DNA from: CAWCAW01 sp963714125
Lineage (GTDB): Bacteria; Actinomycetota; Acidimicrobiia; Acidimicrobiales; UBA8190
Length of the DNA: 64,000 nucleotides
Direction: 5' to 3'
Assembly (NCBI GenBank): GCA_963714125.1
Contig: OY970234.1
Span: forward strand, 3,658,001 to 3,722,000
A model generated the notes under the pieces. The model was given only the letters and a program-made list of their open reading frames with translations. It had not been told where the DNA came from and did no database searches. This document shows positions 1-10,436 of the stretch, in pieces; the stretch's first letter is position 1, and each line of letters starts with the position of its first letter. Position numbers and translations under genes: made by a program.

Positions 1-2
1 GG

Positions 3-734
3 GCGTGGTTCTCGGGACAGCGCGACATCCGCTACCGGGGCGACCACTCGGTCTTCTACCTGTACTCGAAGCGCGCCGCCACCGAAATCAACGACTTCGC
101 GCCCGAGAGCAGGATCATCATCATGCTCCGCAACCCCGTCGACCAAATGCACTCCCAGCACAGCGAGATGCTCTATCAGGGAGTGGAGGACATCGGCGAC
201 TTCGGACAGGCCCTTGACGCCGAAGCCGACCGCATGCAGGGACGCCGCGTACCCCCTCGCTGCCAAAAGGTCTTCGGGCTCTTCTACCGGGACCTGGCCC
301 GCTACCACGACCAAGTCGACCGCTATTTCACGGTGTTCGGCCGAGATCGTGTGCGCGTCATGCTTTATGACGACATGGTCGAAGGCGCCGCGGGCGCCTA
401 CGGCGCCACCTTGCGATTCCTCGGGGTCGATGATGCCTTTGCCCCGGAGTTCGCCGTCGTCAACTCCAACAAGGTCGTGCGAAGCACCCTGGCGCGTGAG
501 TTCCTGCGCCGCGCCCCAACGGGAGCGCGTCGCCTAGGCCGTCTGTTGGTGCGCAATGAGGGGGACCGCGCCGCCCTGCGCCGCCGCTTGCATGCCATGA
601 ACACCCAGCAACGACCCCGGCCGCCGGTGAATGCTGAGCTCCGCCGTCAGCTGGTGGCCGAGTTCGAACCCGAGGTCCGTCGGCTCGAGACGCTGCTCGA
701 TCGGGACCTGGCCCGCTGGAGGAACCTCTCCTAA
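3..734 (+). CDS. Sulfotransferase family protein, 5' end cut by window edge
   Basis: The reading frame is open from the first bases, so the N-terminus with the 5'-phosphosulfate-binding loop lies outside the window. The visible part has the hallmark of PAPS-dependent sulfotransferases: a beta strand followed by RNPVDQMHSQH, the 3'-phosphate-binding segment, at about residues 41-51 of the fragment. Later segments (LYDDMVEGAAGAY, LRFLGVDDAF, and a C-terminal FEPEVRRLETLLDRDL) match the usual end of Sulfotransfer_1/3 proteins. It probably moves sulfate from PAPS to a sugar hydroxyl in the cytoplasm. It is convergent with the minus-strand glycosyltransferase, with 14 bases between the stops. The exact acceptor cannot be read from the sequence. 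Confidence 0.85.
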   Translation, partial: AWFSGQRDIRYRGDHSVFYLYSKRAATEINDFAPESRIIIMLRNPVDQMHSQHSEMLYQGVEDIGDFGQALDAEADRMQGRRVPPRCQKVFGLFYRDLARYHDQVDRYFTVFGRDRVRVMLYDDMVEGAAGAYGATLRFLGVDDAFAPEFAVVNSNKVVRSTLAREFLRRAPTGARRLGRLLVRNEGDRAALRRRLHAMNTQQRPRPPVNAELRRQLVAEFEPEVRRLETLLDRDLARWRNLS

Positions 735-748
735 TCGCCTTTACGCCC

Positions 749-1804
749 TCACCGGTGACGGCGCATGAGGTCGGCCAACTGGGGGGCGATCGCCTCGACC
801 GAGAACACCTGCTCGGCCAGGGCGCGCCCTTGTTGACCGAGCCGGCGGGCCAGGTCGCGATCGGCGTGCAGCGCGAGTAAGGCCTCCACCCATTCGTCCT
901 CGTTCGACGCCGGCAAACCGACGTCCGCCATCTGCAACACCTGTGCATTCATCCCTACCGGCGACACCACCGACGGGACGGCGCAAGCCATGTACTGCAA
1001 CATCTTGAAGGCACACTTCCCCCGGCTCCAGTCGGTGTCGCGCAGCGGCATGAGACCGACATCAAAAGACGGTGGGACCGTGGCCTCGGTCACTGGGTTC
1101 CACGGGACGAAGTGCACCCGTTCGGGAGGAAGCGCCGCCAAGGTGGGTGCCCGGTCGGCCATCACCACCAGCCGGGCATCGGGAGCGGCGCGCAAGAACG
1201 TGGCCAGGGCCGGCTCCAAGACGCGCAGGAAGTGCAGCGTGGCGGTCGACCCCGTCCATCCCACCACGAAACCGTCGTCGGGGGTTGGGGCCGGCACGAA
1301 CCTCGTCGTATCGATGGCCGTCCACACCCGCTCGACGGCGCCGCCGACGCCACTGAACCAGTCAGCGATGAAGTCGTTGCCCGCCACGACACACGCGGAT
1401 CGCTCCGCTGTGGCGCGCACGGCCCGCTCGTTGCCCGGCGACAACAACCAGATGGCGTCGTCCACGTCGAACAGGAGTGGCCGGTGCAAAAGGGGTTCCA
1501 GGGTCAGATGCCCGGGGACCATCTCGCGCTCGAGCCAGGTGACGTCGGCTCGCCACGAGCCCGCCACCGACGGGAGCCGCACGGCGACCTTGGCGGCGCG
1601 CAAAGAGGTCTCCCCGAGCGCACCGGCCCACCGTTGGCGAGACCACCGCTCCGGCACCGATGCGTACTTTGAGATGCGAGGGATTCGAGCGTCGACCTCG
1701 ATGCCGAGACCACGCAGCGGGTCGATGTGCTGGAGCACCCGGAACCGACTCGACGCCGCCAACCGCCCCGATACGACGGCCTCCACGCGCACGTCTACAT
1801 CCAC
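749..1804 (-). CDS. Glycosyltransferase (GT4-like, GT-B fold)
   Basis: A protein of 351 residues with an N-terminal Rossmann-like half carrying FDVDDAIWLL (about 112-121), a hinge with VGWTGS (181-186), and a C-terminal donor-binding half with KCAFKMLQYMACAVPSVVSP (263-282), where family members usually select the nucleotide sugar. The GTG at 1804 was chosen because it lies 8 bases downstream of the stop of the preceding gene. The open frame continues upstream, but that part is antisense-like sequence over the neighbour. It is probably cotranscribed with the 1812-2675 gene. Donor and acceptor are unknown. Confidence 0.8.
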   Translation of the reverse strand: MDVDVRVEAVVSGRLAASSRFRVLQHIDPLRGLGIEVDARIPRISKYASVPERWSRQRWAGALGETSLRAAKVAVRLPSVAGSWRADVTWLEREMVPGHLTLEPLLHRPLLFDVDDAIWLLSPGNERAVRATAERSACVVAGNDFIADWFSGVGGAVERVWTAIDTTRFVPAPTPDDGFVVGWTGSTATLHFLRVLEPALATFLRAAPDARLVVMADRAPTLAALPPERVHFVPWNPVTEATVPPSFDVGLMPLRDTDWSRGKCAFKMLQYMACAVPSVVSPVGMNAQVLQMADVGLPASNEDEWVEALLALHADRDLARRLGQQGRALAEQVFSVEAIAPQLADLMRRHR

Positions 1805-1811
1805 AGGCTCG

Positions 1812-2675
1812 TCACCGACGTCCGGCGCGTTGCAGGACCCGGCGCGCCCTGATCTCGGCACCTTGACCCTTGGGCGAGAACCGGAGGGAGGACAGGGGCT
1901 GCAGGCGGGTCCACGTGTCGTCTTCGTCCTCGAGCGACGAGATCCCCATGCCGATGCGCAGCAGTCGGCTGAGCAGCATGTGGCTCGAAAGCAGTTGGGC
2001 GTGACTGCGGGGGCGCAGCAGAGGCGCCATGACGGCATTCCAGAGCACCACCGTGATGGGCTCTTCGACCACAAGGCGGCTCGGCGATTCCAGGCGCGAA
2101 AAGAACCGGCGCCACTCGAACCACGGCACGGGGGCGACCCGCTGCATCGGAAGAGACATCCAAGGCAGGCGCTTGGAGATCGACCAGCACACGTCTTGGG
2201 CCAGGGCCGAGTACGGCAGGGTGGACCAGTCCGAATGACGCGACAGCGCATCGTCCTGGCCGCTCGCCCATGCATCGACGAATGGCGACCCGGGCACGGC
2301 CGCGCACATGTTGCCGAAGAACCGCCCGAGTTCCTTCCCCCAGCACACGATTCCCGACGAGTCGATATGGGAGAACAGCTCCGACAAGGGCGACAGCGCC
2401 ACCGTGTCGAGGTCTATCCAGATGCCCCCGTAGCGCTGCAACAACCGCGACCGGGCGTAGTCCGATCGGTAGTTGGGTGCCGGCAGCCGCTCCCAGCGCT
2501 CGACGTCGAGGTCGGGCAGCCACGGGGGGACGGTGTCGTGGTCGAGCACGTGCAACTCCATCGACCCGCTGTGGCGACGGATGGTCTCGAGACAGAGGTC
2601 GAGGTAAGTGGCCCGCGATGATCCCGGCCGACTCTCCCAGTAGGTCCATACCCGCGGCGGCGCCTCATCTGTCAT
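1812..2675 (-). CDS. DxD-type glycosyltransferase (Gly_transf_sug / capsular synthesis family)
   Basis: A protein of 287 residues. It opens with PPRVWTYWES, the typical first strand of GT32-like and capsular polysaccharide synthesis transferases. It then shows SDYARSRLLQRYGGIWIDLD (71-90), where the DLD at 88-90 is the metal- and nucleotide-sugar-binding DxD. Length and motif order fit the family. It is the first gene of a two-gene minus-strand unit with the GT at 749-1804. The divergent plus-strand GT4 starts 213 bases away, so both probably have promoters in that gap. The sugar transferred is not predictable. Confidence 0.82.
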   Translation of the reverse strand: MTDEAPPRVWTYWESRPGSSRATYLDLCLETIRRHSGSMELHVLDHDTVPPWLPDLDVERWERLPAPNYRSDYARSRLLQRYGGIWIDLDTVALSPLSELFSHIDSSGIVCWGKELGRFFGNMCAAVPGSPFVDAWASGQDDALSRHSDWSTLPYSALAQDVCWSISKRLPWMSLPMQRVAPVPWFEWRRFFSRLESPSRLVVEEPITVVLWNAVMAPLLRPRSHAQLLSSHMLLSRLLRIGMGISSLEDEDDTWTRLQPLSSLRFSPKGQGAEIRARRVLQRAGRR

Positions 2676-2825
2676 GAGACCCGCCTGGGCACGCGCCGGA
2701 CAGAGGCCTTGTTTCGCAGCGGGTGCAACACGGCAATGGAGTAACGAATCGGACGTTCACCCAGCGCGGCAAAGGCCGGCAATGGTCGCTGTTTTTGACC
2801 GTCCCTGCATCATGGTGATCCTACG

Positions 2826-2853
2826 TCGACCTCGCGACCACCGCCGCTATCAT
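2826..2853 (+). promoter_or_regulatory. Putative promoter for the GT4 gene
   Basis: A -35-like TCGACC (2826-2831) and a -10 TATCAT (2848-2853) are separated by 16 bases. The predicted transcription start would fall at or next to the ATG at 2860, so the mRNA would be leaderless and begin with the 10-codon ORF. Read by eye only. Confidence 0.42.
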
Positions 2854-2859
2854 GGCGCC

Positions 2860-2892
2860 ATGCTCCAGAGCGCCGGCGGGGATCGGCGGTGA
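2860..2892 (+). CDS. Putative leaderless 10-codon leader peptide
   Basis: An ATG six bases after the -10 box TATCAT opens a 10-codon ORF (MLQSAGGDRR). Its TGA overlaps the GTG start of the glycosyltransferase (GTGA, 2889-2892). The arrangement suggests translational coupling: ribosomes finishing the leader reinitiate on the GT. Short leaderless ORFs of this kind are known from actinobacteria. There is no protein-level evidence, and the ORF could be chance. Confidence 0.35.
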   Translation: MLQSAGGDRR

Positions 2893-4037
2893 CCGCGGAG
2901 CGCGCTGCCAACGTCCTGCTCATCGACAGCGTCGGCTACGAAAATCTCGGCGGCGCATCAACGGTCATCAACGAGATCATCAACGAGGTGGACAGGGCGC
3001 GTTTCGTCCCCACCCTGGCCGCCTTGGGACCCGGTTTGTGGCCGGATATCGTGCGCGCCTCGGGCACGACGGCATACAGCTTTGCCCGGGGCCGTTTGCG
3101 CTCGCCGTCAAACTTGCTGAAGGTGGTACTCGGTCTGGCTCGCGTCGTGCGCCGGGACAACATCGACATCATCCACGCCAGCGAAAACTCCGCCCTGCTC
3201 TATGGAGCACTGGCGGGACGACTGACGAGGAAGCCCGTGGTGTGGCACATCCACGCCCCGCTGTGGCCCCACTGGCGTGCCGAGCGCATGGCCGGCTCGG
3301 TCCTCCAACACCTTCCTCCCGCTCACATCATCTTCACCTCTCCGGGGACGCAGCGGAAGTCCATCTCCTTCCCCGGTGTTGCCTCATCTGTCGTCTTCCC
3401 CGGCGTGGATCTCGAGAAATGCCGGAGCGGTGACGCTGAGCGCGGGCGCGCTGCCTTCGAGATCCCCGACGACGCGCAGGTCATTTCGATGTTCGCCCGC
3501 GTCGTGCCGGAAAAAGGCCAGACGGAATTCGTGCACTGCCTCGGCCGTCTGTTCGCCAACCACCCCGATCTGTACGGCGTCATGTGCGGGCACGGCGGGC
3601 GCCAAGGACCGTATTGGCGCAAGCTCCAGGAGATCGGGGCCGACTATGGGGTCACCGACCACCTCTTCATGCCCGGCGACGTGCGTTCGCCGCTGAAGGA
3701 CGACATCATGGCCGCCACCGACGTCGTCGTTCACCCGGCGCGATCGGAGCCCTTCGGTCTGGCCGTGCTCGAAGCCATGGCGGCCGGCAAACCTGTCGTG
3801 GCCACCAAGACCGATGGACCGGGGCTGCTCATCGACGATGGCGTGGACGGGATACTGGTTGATCCCGGCGATGCCGATGCGCTCACCGACGCGGTGGGAC
3901 GGTTGCTCGACAACCCTGAGCAACGCTCCGCTCTCGGCGCCCGCGCCCTTCACAGTGCATCTCGCTACCCCGCCCAAGGTATGACTCGCCGCTGCGAGGA
4001 CATCTGGGACGACGTGCTCGGTAGGCGCCCGGCCTGA
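2889..4037 (+). CDS. Glycosyltransferase family 4
   Basis: A protein of 382 residues with the standard GT4 two-domain layout. The N-terminal half has GGASTVINEII in the acceptor-side loop, then DIIHASE and VVWHIHAP. The C-terminal half has MFARVVPEKG at the start of the donor domain and EPFGLAVLEAMAAGKPVVAT, the E-x7-E motif that holds the nucleotide sugar. Start is the GTG that overlaps the stop of the short upstream ORF. A likely retaining transferase acting on a lipid-linked glycan at the inner face of the membrane. The linkage made is unknown. Confidence 0.88.
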   Translation: MTAERAANVLLIDSVGYENLGGASTVINEIINEVDRARFVPTLAALGPGLWPDIVRASGTTAYSFARGRLRSPSNLLKVVLGLARVVRRDNIDIIHASENSALLYGALAGRLTRKPVVWHIHAPLWPHWRAERMAGSVLQHLPPAHIIFTSPGTQRKSISFPGVASSVVFPGVDLEKCRSGDAERGRAAFEIPDDAQVISMFARVVPEKGQTEFVHCLGRLFANHPDLYGVMCGHGGRQGPYWRKLQEIGADYGVTDHLFMPGDVRSPLKDDIMAATDVVVHPARSEPFGLAVLEAMAAGKPVVATKTDGPGLLIDDGVDGILVDPGDADALTDAVGRLLDNPEQRSALGARALHSASRYPAQGMTRRCEDIWDDVLGRRPA

Positions 4038-4055
4038 TGGCTCGGGCCCGTCTGG

Positions 4056-5021
4056 TTAGCCGTCGTCTCCGTCGCCGGGCCGACGGCCCTGACGCGCGCT
4101 CGATCCGATAAAAGGGATCTTGCGACGCCACTTGGCGTAGCGGAGGTAACGGGCATACAGCGTTTCGTAGTGGCGCCGCTGGCGGATGGCATCCCCCATC
4201 CAGGCCGGGGGCGCCGGCAGATCCACGCTGCGCAGAACGTCGTGAGCCCCGCCCATGGTGGCCAACTCAGCCACCGCAACACGCAGAACGTCGGGAAGGT
4301 CTCCATCGCCGCGCTGGCGTGCCAACGGCACGGCTACCGACGAGATCGCCGCGTCGATGGCCTCGTCGGTCGGCACCTGCGGTAAACCGCCGGTGGCATG
4401 GAGCCAGCCGGCCACGGACCGAAGCGTTGGGGCGGGGTCGCTGAGCAACTCCTCGTAGCGCACCACGAAGACCTCATGTCCGGCCAGCGCGCCGAGCGAG
4501 GCGCGGGTGTAGTGCTCCCATAAGGCGAGGCCGTGACTGATGGTAAAGCCCTGTCGAGATTGCAACGACCGAGCCACCGCCAACGGCTCGCGCCACACAT
4601 ATACGGTGATCACCGGGGACGGAAGCAGCGTCCGCCACAGCGGGAGCAACAGCGACAGGCGTGGGTCCTTCCAGGCCAAGGGGCCCCCGTGGGGAAAGGC
4701 TCGCCGGGCCGCACCAGGGGCAGAGGCGAGGGCCGCCGTCACCGCCGGCGACCGCTCCCAATGCTCCTCCAAAACCGGGGGAGAACTCCACGAACCACCG
4801 GCGCCATGGAGGATGGCGTCGTCGACCTTGGTGAGGGCGTGGCTTTCGAAATGGACCGGATTGTCGGGCCAGCCGGCCACCAAGTCACCCGCCACCGGAA
4901 CCCGCAGGCCCAGTTGTCCGAGCGCTCCGGTCACCGCTGATGTGCCGCTTCGGTGCATGCCGATGACGAGCACCCACGGCCCCGGGGGAAATCCTCGTTC
5001 GTCGGTACTGACGTTCGCCAC
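4056..5021 (-). CDS. Sulfotransferase family protein
   Basis: A protein of 321 residues. The P-loop-like PAPS-binding motif VIGMHRSGTSAVTG lies near residues 19-32. A WKDPRLSLLLPLWR segment follows, then the VYVWREPLAVARSLQSR strand (3'-phosphate site). It closely resembles the sulfotransferases at 42349-43284 and 43281-44132, which share GMHRSGTSA and W/FKDPR. A GTG start with GAGG a few bases upstream fits a ribosome binding site. It is convergent with the GT4 at 2889-4037 and divergent from the methyltransferase-GT gene. A sugar hydroxyl is the likely acceptor, by context only. Confidence 0.85.
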   Translation of the reverse strand: MANVSTDERGFPPGPWVLVIGMHRSGTSAVTGALGQLGLRVPVAGDLVAGWPDNPVHFESHALTKVDDAILHGAGGSWSSPPVLEEHWERSPAVTAALASAPGAARRAFPHGGPLAWKDPRLSLLLPLWRTLLPSPVITVYVWREPLAVARSLQSRQGFTISHGLALWEHYTRASLGALAGHEVFVVRYEELLSDPAPTLRSVAGWLHATGGLPQVPTDEAIDAAISSVAVPLARQRGDGDLPDVLRVAVAELATMGGAHDVLRSVDLPAPPAWMGDAIRQRRHYETLYARYLRYAKWRRKIPFIGSSARQGRRPGDGDDG

Positions 5022-5106
5022 GGCTACCTCGCCATGTCTACACCATGCCCATCTCCACCACGCCCATCAGCCGCCAGCGCCTTCACCGATTTGGTGTGGG
5101 GCTTGG

Positions 5107-5112
5107 TAGCCT
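5107..5112 (+). promoter_or_regulatory. -10 box TAGCCT for a predicted leaderless GTG
   Basis: TAGCCT is followed by seven bases and then GTG at 5120, the spacing expected if transcription starts at the start codon. No convincing -35 was found. It supports 5120 over the in-frame ATG at 5045 as the start. Confidence 0.4.
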
Positions 5113-5119
5113 GGTCAGG

Positions 5120-6691
5120 GTGCGAAACGGGGGCGCTGAGCTCAATGAGCGCCTGGTTCGATCGGTGCCCGACGCGGCCCACACCATCCTCCAAGTCGGC
5201 GCCACCCATGGGTGGCTGGCCCGCGCGTTGAAGCATCGGTTCCCGGACCGGATCGTTTACGGGCTCGATTCTCCACGAACGGCACGAGACACAGCACCAG
5301 CGCCGGACCCGTCGGATCTCGACAAATACTTCGAGCTCGAGACGGACGGGGTACTTCCCCCCCTTGAGGCCGGGTCCATCGACACCATCATCTACGCCGA
5401 CTCGCTGAGCCGATGGACCGATCCCTTGGCCGTCCTCGAAGCACACCGCCCGCTGCTGTCGACAGCGGGAACCATCTGTTGCTCGGTACCCAACGTGCAA
5501 CATCAGAAGGTCGTGACCCAGCTCATCCGCGGCGTTTTCCGCTACGCGCAGAACAGCCCCATCGACGCCGGCCATGTGCATCTCTTCACGGCGACAGGGG
5601 TCATCCAACTGCTGCTCGACGCCGGGTTTGCGCCCAAGATCGCCGACAAGATCCAAAGCGCCGGCTCCGACGACATCATGGCCGCCGGAGCACCGCTGTT
5701 CGAACTTCTGGGTGTGGGAGTCCAGGACCTCGAGCGACACCTGCGTATCTCTGAAATTGTCCTCACCGGCAAGCCGCTGGTGGCGGTGCCCGAGTCCGAG
5801 GAAGAGGCACTCACGTTTGTGGTGTGCGTCAACGACGACGACCAGCTCGACGCCAACCTGGGCAGCTCGCCGTGCTTCGCCCCGGGCAGCCCCCACGAGC
5901 TGTTGGTCTTTCGTGGCTGTGCCAGTGCGGCCGAAGGGCTCAACGCCGGCATCGAGGCGGCGCGCCACGATCTTGTCGTCTTCGTCCATCAAGACGTCTA
6001 TCTCCCCAAGGGTTGGCCGGCCCGGTTGGTGAGCCAGTGGCACCAAGTCCAGGACGCAACGGCGCCGGTGGGTATCGCCGGCGTATTCGGCGTGGCCAAG
6101 CGCACGGTGCCCTTCGACGCCGTGGGCCGGATCGTCCATTGCGATCGTCTGTTGGAGGAGGGGGCCCTACCCGCCACCGTCGATGGACTCGACGAGGTGC
6201 TCATGGTGGTACCGCGCTCCACGCCCTTGCGATTCGACCCCGCCCTGGGATGGCACCTCTACGGCACCGACGCCGCGCTCCAAGCCCAACAGCGAGGGAC
6301 ACGGGTGGTCGTGCTCGACGCTCCGTGCCATCACAACACGTTGTCCAAGCGCGTGCCGTCGGCGTACCGCCACAGCGAGCGGGTCCTGGCCCGCAAGTGG
6401 GAACAGCTCCTTCCCATCCATACCAACCTGTCTTCCATCGGCGCCTGGTTGTTGGAGACGTCGGATGAAGGCCTCGAGGCGGCCGGCGACGCGCCGGTGA
6501 CCGAACACGGCGACGATGCCGAAGCCACCGTGATGGCGGGCATCGTGCAACGGTTGCAAGGAGAACGAGCCGCGTTGGAAACTGAGCTCGAGCGGGCGCG
6601 CCTCGAAGTGGCGTCCATGCAAGCGAGCCCCTTCTGGAAGGCCCGCCAGGCCGTCCTGGCCATCGGTGACCGACTCGGGCGCCGCCGGTGA
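5120..6691 (+). CDS. Bifunctional methyltransferase - glycosyltransferase fusion
   Basis: A protein of 523 residues with two catalytic modules. The first about 200 residues are a class I SAM methyltransferase (TILQVGATHGWLARAL as motif I, VPNVQHQKV, GHVHLFTATGVIQLL). Residues of roughly 230-440 form a GT-A domain of the StrF/Glyco_tranf_2_5 type, with AEGLNAGIEAA and VFVHQDVYLPKGW. The C-terminus is a heptad-rich helix ending in ASPFWKAR, a tail often found on bacterial polysaccharide GTs. An in-frame ATG at 5045 would add 25 residues outside the domain. The stop overlaps the GTG of the next GT2. It probably transfers and methylates sugars of the same chain. Confidence 0.8.
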   Translation: MRNGGAELNERLVRSVPDAAHTILQVGATHGWLARALKHRFPDRIVYGLDSPRTARDTAPAPDPSDLDKYFELETDGVLPPLEAGSIDTIIYADSLSRWTDPLAVLEAHRPLLSTAGTICCSVPNVQHQKVVTQLIRGVFRYAQNSPIDAGHVHLFTATGVIQLLLDAGFAPKIADKIQSAGSDDIMAAGAPLFELLGVGVQDLERHLRISEIVLTGKPLVAVPESEEEALTFVVCVNDDDQLDANLGSSPCFAPGSPHELLVFRGCASAAEGLNAGIEAARHDLVVFVHQDVYLPKGWPARLVSQWHQVQDATAPVGIAGVFGVAKRTVPFDAVGRIVHCDRLLEEGALPATVDGLDEVLMVVPRSTPLRFDPALGWHLYGTDAALQAQQRGTRVVVLDAPCHHNTLSKRVPSAYRHSERVLARKWEQLLPIHTNLSSIGAWLLETSDEGLEAAGDAPVTEHGDDAEATVMAGIVQRLQGERAALETELERARLEVASMQASPFWKARQAVLAIGDRLGRRR

Positions 6692-7620
6692 CCGATCTGG
6701 TCAGCGTCGTCCTTCCCACCCACAACCGCGCTGAACGCGTCGTGGCGGCGGCGGCGTCGGTCCTCGACCAGGACCTCCCCGCTTTGGAGCTGGTGATCGT
6801 CGACGACGGCTCCAGCGACGCGACGGTCGACGTGCTCGATCGGCTCGGCTCACAGGACGGGCGCGTGCGGATACTGCGCAATGACACGCCGCTGGGTCCG
6901 TGCGCAACGCGCAACAAGGGACTCGAAGTGGCCCAAGGTGAGCTGGTGGCCTTCTGTGACGACGATGATGCCTGGGAGCCCGGCATCGGCCCCCACCTGG
7001 TGTCGTTCTTGGCCAACCGCCCCGATGCCGGCGCCGTGTCGTGTTGGCACGTGGTGTCGCACGTGCAAAGCGGGCGCAAGGTGACCTTTCGAGGGCCGCT
7101 GCAATATGGGGCCGAGCATCTGTTGTGGCAGAACTTTGTGGCGCTGCCCTTCGCCATGGTGCGCCGAGCGTCATTGCCCTTCGACATTCGTTTCGATCCC
7201 AACCTCCCCACCGGCGAGGACTGGGACCTGTGGCTGCGCTGCGCGCAGGAGCGACCGTTCGTCACCGTGCCCGAGGCCGGATACGTCTACAGCCAACACG
7301 GCGGGGCTCGAGTGACCACGACACCGTCGGCCCAGGTCGACGGGAGACGGAACTTTCTCTCCAAACACGGCGCCGAGATGACCAGTGCGTGTCGATTGTT
7401 CCATGAGGCGGTGATCGCCGGCATGGTCGGCGGCCGCAAGGCCACGGCGGAGCTGCTGGCGTCACGAGCCACGCGTAGCCCCCGAGACGTCGCCTTGGTC
7501 TCCGCTCTGGTTGCCATGAGCCTCGCCACCAGCCGGCTGGGCCCACGCCGAAATGATCCCGGTCTTCAGGCCCGGGTCATGGCGAATGCGATCTCGAGGT
7601 ACGACAAAAGGGCGACGTAG
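6688..7620 (+). CDS. Glycosyltransferase family 2
   Basis: A protein of 310 residues with a canonical GT-A fold: VSVVLPTHNRAERV at the start, VIVDDGSSDAT for nucleotide binding, ATRNKGLEVAQGELVAFCDDDD with the metal-binding acidic cluster near residue 90, and GEDWDLWLRC as the catalytic-base region. The C-terminal helices of about 80 residues carry no membrane segments. The start GTG overlaps the upstream stop (GTGA), so it is translationally coupled to the methyltransferase-GT fusion. Inverting mechanism from the family; the sugar is unknown. Confidence 0.9.
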   Translation: MTDLVSVVLPTHNRAERVVAAAASVLDQDLPALELVIVDDGSSDATVDVLDRLGSQDGRVRILRNDTPLGPCATRNKGLEVAQGELVAFCDDDDAWEPGIGPHLVSFLANRPDAGAVSCWHVVSHVQSGRKVTFRGPLQYGAEHLLWQNFVALPFAMVRRASLPFDIRFDPNLPTGEDWDLWLRCAQERPFVTVPEAGYVYSQHGGARVTTTPSAQVDGRRNFLSKHGAEMTSACRLFHEAVIAGMVGGRKATAELLASRATRSPRDVALVSALVAMSLATSRLGPRRNDPGLQARVMANAISRYDKRAT

Positions 7621-7658
7621 ACTTGGCTGGCGACGAGGTCGGTGTGAAAAGGGGGAAC

Positions 7659-8342
7659 ATGCCTGCGAAGGCCGGGGGGCATGGGGAACGTGAGCCCGCC
7701 CATGGCCCCATTGAGGTGCGCCCCGCTCATCGAGACCACTTCGACCCCGACTTCGCGGCCCAACTGCACGTCTCGCAAATAAACGAAGGGTTCCTGTCGA
7801 GCCTGGGGCCACGTTTCTTACGCGCTTTGTATCGCCGTATCACCCGCAGCGACGGTTCGTTTCTCTTGGTGGCACAGTGCGATGGAGAGCGGGTGGGCTT
7901 TATCGCCGGATCGGTGGCCGTGCGTCGGCTCTATGGACAGTTTCTCCTTCACGACGGCGTGACCGCCGCCCTCAGCGCGTCACTTCGCATTCTGCGGTCG
8001 TGGCGACAAGTGATGGAAACCTTGCGCCATGGGCGCGACACTCAGCCCATGGCCGCTAGCGGCGAGCTGCTGGCCATCGCGGTGGCACCGTCGTGGCAGT
8101 CCAGGCACGTCGGGACCGCACTCGTGACGGCCTTCTTGAAACAGCTGGAGGCCATGGGGACACCCGATGCGCACGTGGTGGTGGGCGCCGACAATGCTGC
8201 CGCTGTGGCGCTTTACCATCGCAGTGGATTCGTCACCCAACAGCGTTTCGAGTTTCACGCCGGCACGACTTCACTGCTGCTGTCGAGGTCTGCTCCGGTG
8301 ACACCGACATCCACACCCGCGCCGACGCACCCGCACCCATGA
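7659..8342 (+). CDS. GNAT-family N-acetyltransferase
   Basis: A protein of 227 residues. The GNAT core is visible as VAQCDGERVGFIAGS (strand before motif A), ELLAIAVAPSWQSRHVGTALV (motif A with the Q/R-x-x-G-x-G/A acetyl-CoA loop) and VVGADNAAAVALYHRSGF (motif B). The ATG at 7659 was chosen because AAAAGGGGG stands just before it; the frame is open back to 7623. A -10-like TAGACT lies at 7618. The stop overlaps the next gene (ATGA). With the sugar aminotransferase two genes downstream, N-acetylation of an amino sugar is a reasonable inference. Confidence 0.78.
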   Translation: MPAKAGGHGEREPAHGPIEVRPAHRDHFDPDFAAQLHVSQINEGFLSSLGPRFLRALYRRITRSDGSFLLVAQCDGERVGFIAGSVAVRRLYGQFLLHDGVTAALSASLRILRSWRQVMETLRHGRDTQPMAASGELLAIAVAPSWQSRHVGTALVTAFLKQLEAMGTPDAHVVVGADNAAAVALYHRSGFVTQQRFEFHAGTTSLLLSRSAPVTPTSTPAPTHPHP

Positions 8343-9300
8343 CAAGTCCGTGGCTGGTGGCCGGCGTGGCCGTCGTCTCTTCGGCTGCCCTCACCCCTGT
8401 GTCCATGGCCGTGGCAGCGCGCCTGGGGGTGGTGGACCGCCCCGGTGCGCTCAAGCCCCAGGCATCGGCGGTCCCGTATCTGGGCGGGCTGGCCCTCTTC
8501 CCGGCCTTGGTACTCGGGGCAGCGTTCGCCCACCCCGTGGTCATCGCACCGTTGGGGGCGGCACTGGCGCTCGGCACCCTCGACGACGCCATAGATCTCT
8601 CGCCCTTGGTTCGCCTCGGTGGACAAATAGCCATTGGCGCCGGCGTGGCTGCTTGCGTGTCGACCCGTCTGCCCGGCGTCATCGGACCGGTAGCGGTGGG
8701 AGCGGTAACGGTGGTGCTCATGAACGGCGTGAACTTCATCGACGGCCTCGACGGCCTCGCCTCGGGTGTGGGGCTGGCCGCCGCCGTCGCCTTCGCGCTG
8801 GTGCTGCACGGTGGCGAGCGTGATGTGGCGCTGGCCTTGGCGGGGGCACTGGTCGGTTTCCTGATTTACAACCGTCCCCCGGCGCGCATCTACCTCGGCG
8901 ACGGTGGTGCGTACCTGGTGGGTACCGCCGCCGCCGTGCTGTTGGCGTGGACGTGGTCCCGGGGGGTGCACGCCAGCACCAGCGTGGCCAGCCTCCTCAT
9001 CGTGGCCGTACCGAGCGCCGAAGTGGCCTTCGCCGTGGTGCGCCGCAGTCGCGCCCGGCACGCCATCTCCAGTGGAGACAGGCGACACCCGTACGATCTG
9101 CTCGTGGCCCGAGGCTGGTCGAAGACGACGTCCGCGCTGGTCTATGTCGGCGCTCAGGCGGTGCTGGCCGCCACCGCCGTGGGTGTGGTGGCTACCCATG
9201 CGTTGGCCGCCTCGGTGACCGCGGTCATCGTGGCCGCGTGCGCGTTAACGGCACTGGCCGCCGCCTGCGGGGCGCTCGGTCCCGGTGCCGAGGTGGTGGC

Positions 9301-9304
<4 letters not shown>
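8339..9304 (+). CDS. MraY/WecA-type undecaprenyl-phosphate sugar-1-phosphate transferase
   Basis: A 321-residue polytopic membrane protein with about ten hydrophobic segments. Family motifs are in place: LGTLDDAIDLS (the acidic DD cytoplasmic loop), MNGVNFIDGLDGLA (the NxxNxxDGxDGL signature), IYLGDGGAYLVG (the conserved Asp loop) and a late RRHPYD segment. These enzymes join a UDP-HexNAc phosphate to undecaprenyl phosphate and so start a lipid-linked glycan. The ATG overlaps the GNAT stop and its own stop overlaps the aminotransferase start. It could be the initiator for this locus. The exact substrate is not readable. Confidence 0.88.
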
Positions 9305-10428
<1,124 letters not shown>

Positions 10429-10436
10429 GTTCTTCC